NCBI GenBank assembly: GCA_011390535.1
Contig: JAABSF010000190.1
Span: forward strand, 1-5,964
Origin: Deltaproteobacteria bacterium
Lineage (GTDB): Bacteria > Myxococcota_A > Polyangia > HGW-17 > SLPX01
Direction of reading: 5' to 3'
Length of the DNA: 5,964 nt
Of this stretch, positions 1 to 5,964 are shown piece by piece. Every line of letters starts with the position of its first letter. Position 1 is the first letter of the stretch. The notes below the pieces were generated by a model. That model was not told where the DNA came from. It saw nothing but the letters and a program-made list of their open reading frames with translations, and did not search any database. The position numbers and the translations under genes are program-made.

Positions 1-20
1 GCACAAGAACATGTATAAGC

Positions 21-617
21 TCAATCACCCAATTGTTCAAATGAGGGCGGGTTTTCTTGGGGAAGGGCGGCCTTGTAGAGCGCATCCACTTCGCTTGGCT
101 CCAGGCCTCGGCACCACCTGAGCTTTAGGTCGCCCAATGACAATGGCCCCATGGCTACGCGCCTTAGCTTAACTATCTGAAATCCGCTGCGCCGGCAAAG
201 ATGTCTGACTTGCCTGTGCTTTCCCTCCGTGATGACAACCTGAATCCAAATTGATCGTTTTCGATGGGCCAACGGGGAGACCTTTGCCGGGGCGGTGACC
301 ACTTCTCCTGTTGGACCGTATTTTAACGGGAGGGTCATCTTTTCCAACCTCGGGTCTTCAAATTCCACCTTGGGCCGGACTTTTACGTGATATGTCTTTT
401 CAATGGGTTCGGGCGAAAATTCGCCTGAAAGCAAGGCTCTGTGAAGCCGGCCGTCGTCGGTAAAAAGCAACAGCCCCTCGGTGTTGTAATCCAGGCGTCC
501 CACATGGGGGAGATCCGGGAAATGATCCGGGACGTGGTCATAAACCAACGCTCGCCCCTGCGGATCCCTTCGTCCGGTTATGCAACCTCGGGGTTTGTTC
601 AAAATGAAATATTTCAT
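21..617 (-). CDS. RluE/RsuA-like pseudouridine synthase, S4-less
   Basis: This 198-residue protein belongs to the RsuA/RluB/RluE/RluF family of pseudouridine synthases, which isomerise a specific uridine in ribosomal RNA. Visible motifs are the family signature GRLDYNTEGLLLFT at residues 40-53 with the catalytic aspartate D43, the KTYHVKV strand at 74-80 with the conserved tyrosine Y76, and EGKHRQVRHL at 131-140 followed by the LRRVAMGPLSLGDL strand at 151-164. There is no N-terminal S4 RNA-binding domain, and none can be missing upstream: the frame is open only to the fhs stop at 648-650 and holds no other start codon. That architecture and length resemble E. coli RluE (23S rRNA U2457), but the target base cannot be read from sequence. 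The ATG at 615-617 has a GGAA Shine-Dalgarno-like site 8 bases upstream. The gene lies 30 bases downstream of fhs on the same strand and is probably translated from the same transcript. Family is clear; exact rRNA site is inference. Confidence 0.93.
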   Translation of the reverse strand: MKYFILNKPRGCITGRRDPQGRALVYDHVPDHFPDLPHVGRLDYNTEGLLLFTDDGRLHRALLSGEFSPEPIEKTYHVKVRPKVEFEDPRLEKMTLPLKYGPTGEVVTAPAKVSPLAHRKRSIWIQVVITEGKHRQVRHLCRRSGFQIVKLRRVAMGPLSLGDLKLRWCRGLEPSEVDALYKAALPQENPPSFEQLGD

Positions 618-647
618 TGATAATATTCCACTGTCAGCATCGCAGCT

Positions 648-2441
648 TTAGAAAAGACCTGTAACCCGGCCTGTCTCAACGTCTACATCCACGCGACGGA
701 ACGCAGGGTCGGAGGCGGTACCCGGCATGAGGCTGATTTTGCCGGTCACGGGCACCACAAAGCCGGCGCCGCGATAGGTTAAAATGTCACGCACCGGGAG
801 GGTCCAGCCTTTGGGCACGCCCTTTAAGTCAGGGTTATGGCTCAGGCTGAGTTGGGTCTTGACCATGCAGACGAGCATATTTCGAGCTTCCTCGTCTTTT
901 TCCAGCTTTTCGAGTTTCGTTTCAGCCTCAGGGAGGAAATTTACCTTGTCGGCACCGTAAACCTGTGTGGCTATGGTCTCGATTCTATCTTGCAAGCTGC
1001 TCTCTTGGCTATACAAAAAATCGAATGTCGACTCATCTTCGCAGGCGTCTATGACAGCATCGGCCAGCTCGAGAGCGCCCTCGCCACCTTTTTCCCAGTG
1101 CTCTGAAAGAGCCACCCTCGCGCCGGCCTCATCAGCGATCCTTCGCACGGCGGCGATCTCTCTTTTTGTGTCGTTGGTAAAAGCGTTTATGCAAACCACA
1201 GGGTTGATCCCCGACTTCTTGATAATGTTAATGTGGTGGACCATATTTTCCGCGCCCTTTTCCACCCAGTCAACATTCTCTTGGAAATAGGCGGGGTCCA
1301 GTTTCTTTCCGGGAGGTACGGGCGGGCCGCCTCCGTGGCACTTCAACCCTCTGATGGTGGTGACTAAAACCGCGCAATGGGGTTGTAAGCCGCTCAACCT
1401 GCACTTGATGTTCCAGAACTTTTCAAAGCCCACTTCCGTGCCGAAACCACTCTCGGTGACGTGATAATCCGCCAACTTCAACCCCACTCGGTCCGCCAGA
1501 ATGGAGGACTGCCCGATGGCGATGTTGGCGAATGGGCCTGCGTGCACGAAACACGGCTGACCTTCGATTGTCTGAAGCAGGTTTGGTTTCAAGGCTTCCA
1601 CCATCCACGCCGTCATGGCGCCGTCCACCTCCAGGTCGGCGGTTGTCACCGGTTTGCCCCTCTTATCAAAGGCTACAACTATGCGGCCCATTCTCTCCCG
1701 GAGATCCTTGAGGTTTCTTGCCACTGATAAGATGGCCATGACCTCTGATGAAACCGCGATGTCGGCGCGAGACTCCATCATAAACCCGTCGCGCTTGCCC
1801 CCGATGCCGATAACAATTTTCCGAAGAGCTTGTGCGCAAAGGTCCATGACCCAACCAATCTCGACTCTGCGTGGATCTATGTCGAGACGCTTGAGGTTCC
1901 TCCTCTCAAGGGATTTATCTCCGTAGTTGAACTCATGTTGAAGCCTCGCGGTCAGCGCTGTCATCGCCAGGTTGTGAGCATTCATCACTGCGTTTATGTC
2001 GCCGGTCAGGCCGAGGGAAAACCTGGTCAGGGGAATGCACTGGGCCATGCCGCCCCCCGCTGCGCTTCCCTTGATGTTCATGGTGGGCCCGCCGGAGGGT
2101 TGCCTTATGGCGCCGGTGACCTTCTTCCCTCTCTTTCCCATTCCTTGTAGGAGCCCAAGGGTTGTTGTGCTCTTCCCCTCTCCCAAAGGTGTCGGGGTGA
2201 TGGCCGTCACATCTATGTAGCGACCATTGGGTGACCCTTCAAGTCGATTCAGGAGCTTTTCCGAGTCTACTTTTGCTACATAATGCCCTTGAGGCAGAAG
2301 CTCTTCATCAGTGAGGCCCAGCTCTTCACCAAGCTTGTACACTGTCTTCATATTATCTTCCGATGCCTGGGCGATCTCCCAGTCGGTATGTACTTTGGGA
2401 TCCAGTTTCATGAGGGGTACTTGCTCCTTCCAATTCTTCAT
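648..2441 (-). CDS. fhs: Formate--tetrahydrofolate ligase (10-formyl-THF synthetase)
   Basis: This cytoplasmic enzyme couples formate, ATP and tetrahydrofolate to give 10-formyl-THF, feeding purine and formyl-methionine synthesis or, in acetogenic or syntrophic metabolism, the methyl branch of the Wood-Ljungdahl pathway. The 597-residue protein carries the P-loop TPTPLGEGKSTTT (residues 82-93 region, lysine K90), a version of signature 1 at 122-132 (NIKGSAAGGGM) and of signature 2 at 358-371 (ending IRGLKCHGG). The C-terminal GAGFVVPVTG and LMPGTASDPAF segments are intact, so it looks full length and functional. It is about 40 residues longer than the usual 556-560 residue bacterial enzyme, and signature 1 has Ser and Met where the common type has Gly and Tyr; from memory this matches a divergent deltaproteobacterial-type subgroup. 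The start is uncertain: the ATG at 2439-2441 lacks a close ribosome site, while an in-frame ATG at 2409-2411 has AAGGAG upstream. An in-frame TGA at 2445-2447 rules out a longer protein. Probably first gene of a two-gene unit with the pseudouridine synthase. Confidence 0.97.
   Translation of the reverse strand: MKNWKEQVPLMKLDPKVHTDWEIAQASEDNMKTVYKLGEELGLTDEELLPQGHYVAKVDSEKLLNRLEGSPNGRYIDVTAITPTPLGEGKSTTTLGLLQGMGKRGKKVTGAIRQPSGGPTMNIKGSAAGGGMAQCIPLTRFSLGLTGDINAVMNAHNLAMTALTARLQHEFNYGDKSLERRNLKRLDIDPRRVEIGWVMDLCAQALRKIVIGIGGKRDGFMMESRADIAVSSEVMAILSVARNLKDLRERMGRIVVAFDKRGKPVTTADLEVDGAMTAWMVEALKPNLLQTIEGQPCFVHAGPFANIAIGQSSILADRVGLKLADYHVTESGFGTEVGFEKFWNIKCRLSGLQPHCAVLVTTIRGLKCHGGGPPVPPGKKLDPAYFQENVDWVEKGAENMVHHINIIKKSGINPVVCINAFTNDTKREIAAVRRIADEAGARVALSEHWEKGGEGALELADAVIDACEDESTFDFLYSQESSLQDRIETIATQVYGADKVNFLPEAETKLEKLEKDEEARNMLVCMVKTQLSLSHNPDLKGVPKGWTLPVRDILTYRGAGFVVPVTGKISLMPGTASDPAFRRVDVDVETGRVTGLF
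2424..2429 (-). promoter_or_regulatory. Possible Shine-Dalgarno for an alternative fhs start
   Basis: On the minus strand AAGGAG lies 12 bases before an in-frame ATG at 2409-2411 (residue 11 of the longer form). The spacing is longer than ideal. The upstream ATG at 2439-2441 has only a GGAG-like site about 23 bases away (around 2465-2468), too far to be typical. If the inner ATG is used, the protein is 587 residues and starts MKLDPKVH, close to where I expect conserved family sequence to begin. Confidence 0.35.
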
Positions 2442-2496
2442 CGTTCAGTTTGCTTAATCACAATCTCCATATAATCCAGATAGCTCAGCTTTTTCG

Positions 2497-2652
2497 ATGG
2501 CGAATCATTCTATCGCTCAGTTGTCCTTCTTAGAGATGGTTTTTAGCGCGGCGGAGCAAGAAGAGCAATGGTTCGATTTTGCTGCGTTGATCCGCAAAGC
2601 GCTGGGTTTTTCAGAAAAACACTGGATTAACAGTCTGCGTGTGCTACTTTAA
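2497..2652 (+). CDS. Possible small protein or gene remnant, 51 codons, unknown
   Basis: An ATG at 2497 opens a 51-codon frame ending in TAA at 2650-2652. I do not recognise the product. It begins MANHSIAQLSFLEMVF and ends EKHWINSLRVLL, with an acidic stretch EQEEQWFDF in between, two tryptophans and a soluble, probably helical, composition; there is no signal peptide or membrane segment. In favour: the composition is protein-like, a perfect TATAAT lies 21 bases upstream of the ATG (2470-2475), and a strong hairpin begins 4 bases after the stop. Against: there is no Shine-Dalgarno sequence, the -35 region is poor, and the frame stays open upstream to 2458 without a start, so it may be the tail of a decayed longer gene or chance. 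It runs away from fhs and in the same direction as the peptidase. Confidence 0.28.
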   Translation: MANHSIAQLSFLEMVFSAAEQEEQWFDFAALIRKALGFSEKHWINSLRVLL

Positions 2653-2655
2653 GAG

Positions 2656-2681
2656 TGCATTAGTGGGTTCCACTGAATGCA
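2656..2681. repeat. Bulged perfect inverted repeat (hairpin) after the small ORF
   Basis: TGCATTAGTGG (2656-2666) pairs with CCACT (2670-2674) plus AATGCA (2676-2681) around a GTT loop, giving 11 base pairs interrupted only by a single unpaired G at 2675. It has no U-run on either strand, so it is not a standard intrinsic terminator. It lies 4 bases after the small ORF, about 215 bases upstream of the fhs start and about 250 upstream of the peptidase start. It could be an operator, an RNA-stabilising hairpin or the trace of a small repeat element; its role is unknown. Confidence 0.6.
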
Positions 2682-2820
2682 GAGGCGAAAGGTGGATGAG
2701 ATTTTATCTTTCCTGCAGTTGATCTATTGGTTTTTTTAATGTGTCTGGTTTATTTTGTATGAGAGTTTTGTTTCGATCTTTTCGTTCCGAAGCCGGCGAG
2801 GTTGGTCTGATTTGTATGGA

Positions 2821-2878
2821 CTGCAATGGTCGATGGTTTTCATCGGCATGCGAGTCTGCAATGGAGCATGAGCTCGCA
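2821..2878 (+). repeat. Short repeats and hairpins in the peptidase leader
   Basis: CTGCAATGG occurs twice in direct orientation at 2821-2829 and 2856-2864, 35 bases apart start to start. Between and around them are two small inverted repeats: CGATG / CATCG (2831-2835 and 2841-2845, 5-base loop) and TGCGAG / CTCGCA (2849-2854 and 2873-2878, 18-base loop). They lie 54-111 bases before the peptidase ATG, so they could be protein-binding half sites or structure in the leader RNA. They are short enough that chance is a real alternative. Confidence 0.3.
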
Positions 2879-2918
2879 ACGGTCTGAGAGTCGCTAAAAG
2901 ATGACGATTTGCAACTTT

Positions 2919-2924
2919 GGGAGG
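2919..2924 (+). promoter_or_regulatory. Shine-Dalgarno site fixing the peptidase start
   Basis: GGGAGG lies 7 bases before the ATG at 2932, an ideal arrangement. It shows that the upstream in-frame TTG at 2917, which overlaps this site, is not the start. The protein therefore begins MNRVKCF and has a normal signal peptide. Confidence 0.85.
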
Positions 2925-2931
2925 TTTTTCC

Positions 2932-5301
2932 ATGAATAGGGTTAAGTGTTTTTCAATCGCCTTACCGGCGGCTTTGTGTTTCGGTTTGGTTCTCTTCTTT
3001 TCCTTTCCGGCGAATGCGCTGCGGGGTAATCGAAGCGATCTTAGTCGGAATTTGCAGCGCGCCGTTGATGCGTTGGAACATGATGTGGGTAAAAATGTTA
3101 GGGTGATGGTTCAAAAAGACAGTGCCGACTCAAGCGGAAATATTCTCGCCAGGGTTGTGATGGTGGGAGGGTTCAGGCTGCGGATGCCGGGTGTAGATGC
3201 TCGAGACAAAGCCCGGGCTTTTTTGATCAAATACGGTGAGGTTTTGGGGTTGCATAACCCGTCACGAGAGGTTCGTTTCAGGAGAGCATTTAAATGGGCT
3301 GGAGGCGAGGTGGTGCGCTTTGATATTCAGCACGAAGGGCGTGTTGTGTTCGGGCGTGACATCGCAGTTCGGTTGCAGGGCGACTATGTGACGGGTGTCT
3401 CAGGTGGGTTGCCTCCGGTGGATTCATGGGACGGTCCCGGCAGAGTGTCCACCAGGGCGGAGATTGTGCAATATATCGTGAAGGCTTCAGGGCGACAACC
3501 CAGCCGTGTCTTCAATGTGGGCTATTATGTCACCGGAGGGCGGGGCGTTTTGGTGTGGAGAGCGGATCAATATACTCCCGCTCATGTGAGGCCGCCGCAG
3601 CGGTTCATTTTGTTGGTGGAAGATCGCACAGGCGTCGTAAAGGTTGTTGGGAGAGGTCTGATAGAGGCTCTCGGGAGGGTTTATGACCACACGCCCATGC
3701 AAGGCGATCCTGTAGACTTGGAGCTTCCGAGTCTCATCTCGGAGACATCTCTTGAGGGTGAATTTGCGAATGCTTATCGTTGCACTGGGAGCATGTATGA
3801 CTGGCCTCCTTGCAGCCCATTGGAGAGCAACGCGGTGCCTGATGCAACGGGTGATTATCTCTATGATCCTATCGAGCCCTCTTTTACGGATGAGTTTGCA
3901 GAGGTGCATGCCTATTATCACGCGACCGGGTTCGCCCATTGGCTGGATGAGACTTTTGGGTTTGTTTGGGAGTGCGGTGGGTCGACAGCCATTGATGTGC
4001 ACGTAAACATGGATTACGAGAACGCTTTTTATGGAGACGCCAATGGAGATCCTTATGAGTGTGCCGACATTTCCTTGGGTCAGGGCTCGGTGGATTTTGC
4101 CTACGACTCCGAGGTGCTGTTTCACGAGTTCGGGCACGGGGTGGTGGATCAGACGGCGGCGCTGGGGTGTCCTGAAATGGGGGTGTGTATGGACGACTGG
4201 GGGCTGAACTTGATCCCCATGGGGCTTAATGAAGGCTATGCGGACTATTTCTCCATGACCTATACCAATAATCCGGATATAGGGGAGTATATGTCTTCTT
4301 CGTACGGCGATAGTTATCTTCGCTCAGCCATCAATTTAAATCAATGCCCGTGGGATCTCACCTCCCAATCACATTATGATGGTCAGATATGGAGCGCTGT
4401 TGCATGGACTTTGCGTGAATCATTCGGATCGGAGCTGACGAACGACCTAATCTACGGGGTTTTGCTGAGCTTACCGCAGAACGCTGAATATGCCGTGGCC
4501 GGCCAAACACTTTTGGATGTCGCAGGAGAGATGCAAGAGCAAGGGTTGCTCACCGCAGAAGATTTTGCTCTTGTTGAACATACGGTGGGGCCGGATGACA
4601 GGAATTTGATTGACTGTTACCGCGTGATCCCCTTAGATAACAGGCCCGTCGGAAAGGAGACGGCCTATGGGTACGGCATTCAGACATATCCGGGCTATCT
4701 CGATGAGCTTCCAGTGGGTATTCAATGGACGATTCACGTACCGGAAAACGGGATAAGTCTTCGTGTTTTCGTAAATGCCTTGATGGGTTATGGCTCCCAG
4801 TGGCGTGTTTTCTTAAATGAAGATGATCCCTCTGTTGTACAGGTGAATATGAACGGAACTCATGTTTTTGCTGATCATGAGTTCGATGGAAGCCCTAATA
4901 TTATTTCATTGGACAGCAGCAGCGAGCCGGCTCTGAAACCTAATACAACTTACCATGTTGTCATCGTTTATTCGGCTGAATACGGGGAGTTTTTTGAGCT
5001 GACTGGTGAGGTGGAAACCGGGGTGATAGAACCTGACGCCGGGGTTATTGATGCCATGGTGTATCATGACGCGGGGCAACCGATCGACGCAGCACCAGTC
5101 GAGGTGGATGCAGGGAACGGTAATACGACGAAGCCTGGTGAACTGAACCCCCGCGACGGTTGCAATTGTAGCGCCGGGATAACAGGAGCAGGTTCTGCTA
5201 TGTCTCCCATCATTTTGGCGCTCCTCTTGTTGGGTTTTTTCCTTGAAGCGAGGAAAAGAAAGGGAAGAGCGTTGGTAACGCACCGGCATCGAAGAAGGTG
5301 A
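2932..5301 (+). CDS. Secreted M36/M4-like zinc metallopeptidase with MYXO-CTERM sorting signal
   Basis: This 789-residue protein is a gluzincin-type endopeptidase made as an exported precursor. Residues 1-29 form a signal peptide with cleavage likely after ANA. Residues about 85-155 resemble the FTP propeptide of fungalysins and thermolysins (ARAFLIKYGEVLGL, then a GRVVFGRDIAVRL strand), and 172-243 look like a PepSY-type inhibitory region. The catalytic domain has HEFGH (H398, E399, H402), NEGYADYF with E434 as third zinc ligand and D438, and a SHYDGQIW segment whose H481 may be the transition-state histidine. The 32-residue gap between H402 and E434 is closer to M36 than to thermolysin. Residues about 563-699 are beta-rich, perhaps PPC-like. 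A linker with repeated DAG follows, then C744-N-C746, a hydrophobic helix (759-771) and a basic tail, a MYXO-CTERM-type signal expected to be processed by a CPBP-family myxosortase and to hold the protein at the cell surface. Substrate is unknown; nutrient proteolysis or predation is inference. It appears to be transcribed alone. Confidence 0.93.
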   Translation: MNRVKCFSIALPAALCFGLVLFFSFPANALRGNRSDLSRNLQRAVDALEHDVGKNVRVMVQKDSADSSGNILARVVMVGGFRLRMPGVDARDKARAFLIKYGEVLGLHNPSREVRFRRAFKWAGGEVVRFDIQHEGRVVFGRDIAVRLQGDYVTGVSGGLPPVDSWDGPGRVSTRAEIVQYIVKASGRQPSRVFNVGYYVTGGRGVLVWRADQYTPAHVRPPQRFILLVEDRTGVVKVVGRGLIEALGRVYDHTPMQGDPVDLELPSLISETSLEGEFANAYRCTGSMYDWPPCSPLESNAVPDATGDYLYDPIEPSFTDEFAEVHAYYHATGFAHWLDETFGFVWECGGSTAIDVHVNMDYENAFYGDANGDPYECADISLGQGSVDFAYDSEVLFHEFGHGVVDQTAALGCPEMGVCMDDWGLNLIPMGLNEGYADYFSMTYTNNPDIGEYMSSSYGDSYLRSAINLNQCPWDLTSQSHYDGQIWSAVAWTLRESFGSELTNDLIYGVLLSLPQNAEYAVAGQTLLDVAGEMQEQGLLTAEDFALVEHTVGPDDRNLIDCYRVIPLDNRPVGKETAYGYGIQTYPGYLDELPVGIQWTIHVPENGISLRVFVNALMGYGSQWRVFLNEDDPSVVQVNMNGTHVFADHEFDGSPNIISLDSSSEPALKPNTTYHVVIVYSAEYGEFFELTGEVETGVIEPDAGVIDAMVYHDAGQPIDAAPVEVDAGNGNTTKPGELNPRDGCNCSAGITGAGSAMSPIILALLLLGFFLEARKRKGRALVTHRHRRR

Positions 5302-5357
5302 AGAGTGCCACGAAAGAGAAGAGAGTGAAGTAAACAAAGAAATTTATGTTGAGAAAA

Positions 5358-5376
5358 ATCTTCCGAAACGGAAGAT
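5358..5376 (-). terminator. Probable intrinsic terminator of the response regulator gene
   Basis: ATCTTCCG (5358-5365) and CGGAAGAT (5369-5376) form a perfect 8-base-pair stem with a 3-base loop. Read on the minus strand, the stem is followed directly by a T-run (complement of the A-run at 5354-5358) and TCTC. It lies about 60 bases past the stop of the response regulator gene. On the plus strand no U-run follows, so it would not be a classic terminator for the peptidase gene. Confidence 0.6.
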
Positions 5377-5377
5377 G

Positions 5378-5399
5378 CCGGGAGCCTCGACGCCCTCGG
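5378..5399 (+). terminator. Weak candidate terminator for the peptidase gene
   Basis: CCGGGAG (5378-5384) and CCCTCGG (5393-5399) can pair with one G-U pair and one mismatch around an 8-base loop. The following bases are T-rich but interrupted (TTCTGCGATCTTATTCTT). It lies 77 bases after the peptidase stop. The stem is imperfect, so this is only a candidate; the peptidase transcript may end by another route. Confidence 0.22.
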
Positions 5400-5436
5400 T
5401 TCTGCGATCTTATTCTTGAGTCAGCCCTAAGAACTG

Positions 5437-5964
5437 TCAGATATTCAACAAGCCTGCCTTGAACCCTTTTACCACAGCCTCTACTCTACTTCCCACACTC
5501 ATTTTAGTGTACAGGCTCTCCAAAACCAGCTTGATGTTCCGTCGGCCAGTGTTCAAAACGCCGCCCATCTCAGGGTTCGTGAGGCCTTTGGCCAGGAGCT
5601 GCAGCGCTTGAAGCTCTTTTTCGTCTAAATTGAAAGGGTCTTCCGGGACGTGCCCTTTGCCGGCCTGGAAGAGGTTCCAGAAACGTCGGGCAAGGCGTGG
5701 CTCAATAACTGTTCCGCCGGCGGCTATTTCTCTCACTGCGTCCAGGAGGCGAGCTGTCTCAACACCCTTCACCAGATAGCCTGCGGCCCCTGACCTCATG
5801 GCTCTAAACACCCGATCTTCATCGTTGAAAGAAGTGAGTATGAGAATTTCGGGCCCTTTTGGCGGCGGTGGAGTATGGTCCAGCAGCTCCAAGCCTTGCA
5901 TCCCCGGCAACTCGAGATCCAGGAGCAAGACATCTATCCGGACACCTTCCTTAAAAGCTGCCAG
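5437..5964 (-). CDS. NarL/FixJ-type response regulator, N-terminus outside window
   Basis: The visible 175 residues are the C-terminal part of a two-component response regulator; the frame runs open off the right edge, so the true start is outside the window. A TTG at 5926-5928 lies inside the receiver domain, so it is not the start. The receiver fragment shows the phospho-acceptor aspartate in VLLLDLELPGMQG (D16 of the visible part, codon 5917-5919), the switch threonine in ILTSFND (T44) and the conserved lysine in YLVKG (K66). A linker leads to a LuxR/GerE-type helix-turn-helix (about 113-175) beginning LDEKELQALQLLAKGLTNPEM. The recognition helix departs from the usual TVKxH pattern: it reads GRRNIKLVLESLYTKMSV. 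The gene presumably regulates transcription after phosphorylation by a histidine kinase, which may lie to the right. It converges on the peptidase gene; there is no evidence that it controls it. Confidence 0.9.
   Translation of the reverse strand: MAAFKEGVRIDVLLLDLELPGMQGLELLDHTPPPPKGPEILILTSFNDEDRVFRAMRSGAAGYLVKGVETARLLDAVREIAAGGTVIEPRLARRFWNLFQAGKGHVPEDPFNLDEKELQALQLLAKGLTNPEMGGVLNTGRRNIKLVLESLYTKMSVGSRVEAVVKGFKAGLLNI

Larger units (their letters stand above)
2442..2931. other. Divergent intergenic region, 490 bases
   Basis: This gap separates the divergent starts of fhs (minus) and the secreted peptidase (plus), so it must hold the promoters of both. It looks AT-richer than the flanking genes, with a T-rich stretch around 2701-2760. 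I could not find a convincing sigma-70 promoter pair for fhs. A weak candidate for the peptidase is TTGGTT at 2727-2732, 18 bases, then TATTTT at 2751-2756; a perfect TATAAT lies on the plus strand at 2470-2475 without a good -35 box. Also present are a 51-codon ORF, a bulged hairpin and short leader repeats, listed separately. A 65-codon minus-strand frame at 2736-2933 overlaps the peptidase start and has no gene-like features. Confidence 0.6.

Noticed and set aside
1..12. ATG on the minus strand at 10-12, 8 bases after the pseudouridine synthase stop, as the start of a third operon gene
   Set aside because: Only four codons lie in the window and no well-spaced ribosome site precedes them, so it cannot be supported.
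2470..2475. TATAAT as a firm promoter
   Set aside because: The hexamer is perfect but no acceptable -35 box lies 16-18 bases upstream, so it is mentioned only as weak support for the small ORF.
2736..2933. A 65-codon minus-strand frame in the intergenic region
   Set aside because: It overlaps the well-supported ribosome site and start of the peptidase gene, has arginine- and proline-rich shadow-like composition, and shows no family resemblance.
2901..2939. A 12-codon ATG frame overlapping the peptidase Shine-Dalgarno and start, as a possible leader peptide
   Set aside because: It has no convincing ribosome site and no run of regulatory codons; a frame this short is expected by chance.
2965..2981. 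Lipoprotein lipobox at C16 of the peptidase signal peptide
   Set aside because: The residue before the cysteine is leucine, not Gly, Ala or Ser, and a good signal peptidase I site (ANA) follows at residues 27-29.
3487..4137. A 216-codon minus-strand frame opposite the peptidase gene
   Set aside because: The plus-strand frame has clear domain motifs across this stretch; the opposite frame has no recognisable motif and is a shadow of biased codon use.

Overview
The window holds three complete genes, one gene cut by the right edge, and a 490-base intergenic region that is probably regulatory. The best clues to the host are in the large plus-strand gene. It encodes a secreted metallopeptidase with an Asp-Ala-Gly rich linker and a Cys-x-Cys / hydrophobic helix / Arg-Lys tail of the MYXO-CTERM type, which is typical of Myxococcota and related lineages formerly placed in Deltaproteobacteria. 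The formate--tetrahydrofolate ligase is of a divergent type that I associate, from memory, with deltaproteobacterial lineages. Base composition looks moderate by eye, not the very high GC of cultured Myxococcus, so an uncultured or less-studied relative is more likely. This placement is inference.

Layout, left to right. Positions 21-617 (minus) encode an RluE/RsuA-like pseudouridine synthase without an S4 domain. Positions 648-2441 (minus) encode formate--tetrahydrofolate ligase (fhs). The two lie 30 bases apart on the same strand with fhs upstream, so they are probably co-transcribed. Positions 2442-2931 form a divergent gap with no convincing large gene. It holds a possible 51-codon small ORF, a strong bulged hairpin just after it, and short repeats in the leader of the next gene. 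Positions 2932-5301 (plus) encode a fungalysin/thermolysin-like (M36/M4-like gluzincin) zinc peptidase with signal peptide, propeptide, catalytic domain, beta-rich domain, linker and C-terminal sorting signal. Positions 5302-5436 separate it from a convergent gene and carry a hairpin whose U-run lies on the minus-strand side. Positions 5437-5964 (minus) encode the C-terminal part of a NarL/FixJ-type response regulator whose start is outside the window.

The genes do not form one evident pathway. fhs supplies 10-formyl-tetrahydrofolate for one-carbon metabolism, the pseudouridine synthase modifies RNA (probably 23S rRNA), the peptidase acts outside the cytoplasm or on the cell surface, and the response regulator belongs to a separate unit reading in from the right. 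I see no CRISPR array, tRNA, rRNA, insertion sequence or defence system. The less ordinary items are the sorted peptidase, the unassigned small ORF with its hairpin, and the atypical DNA-recognition helix of the response regulator.
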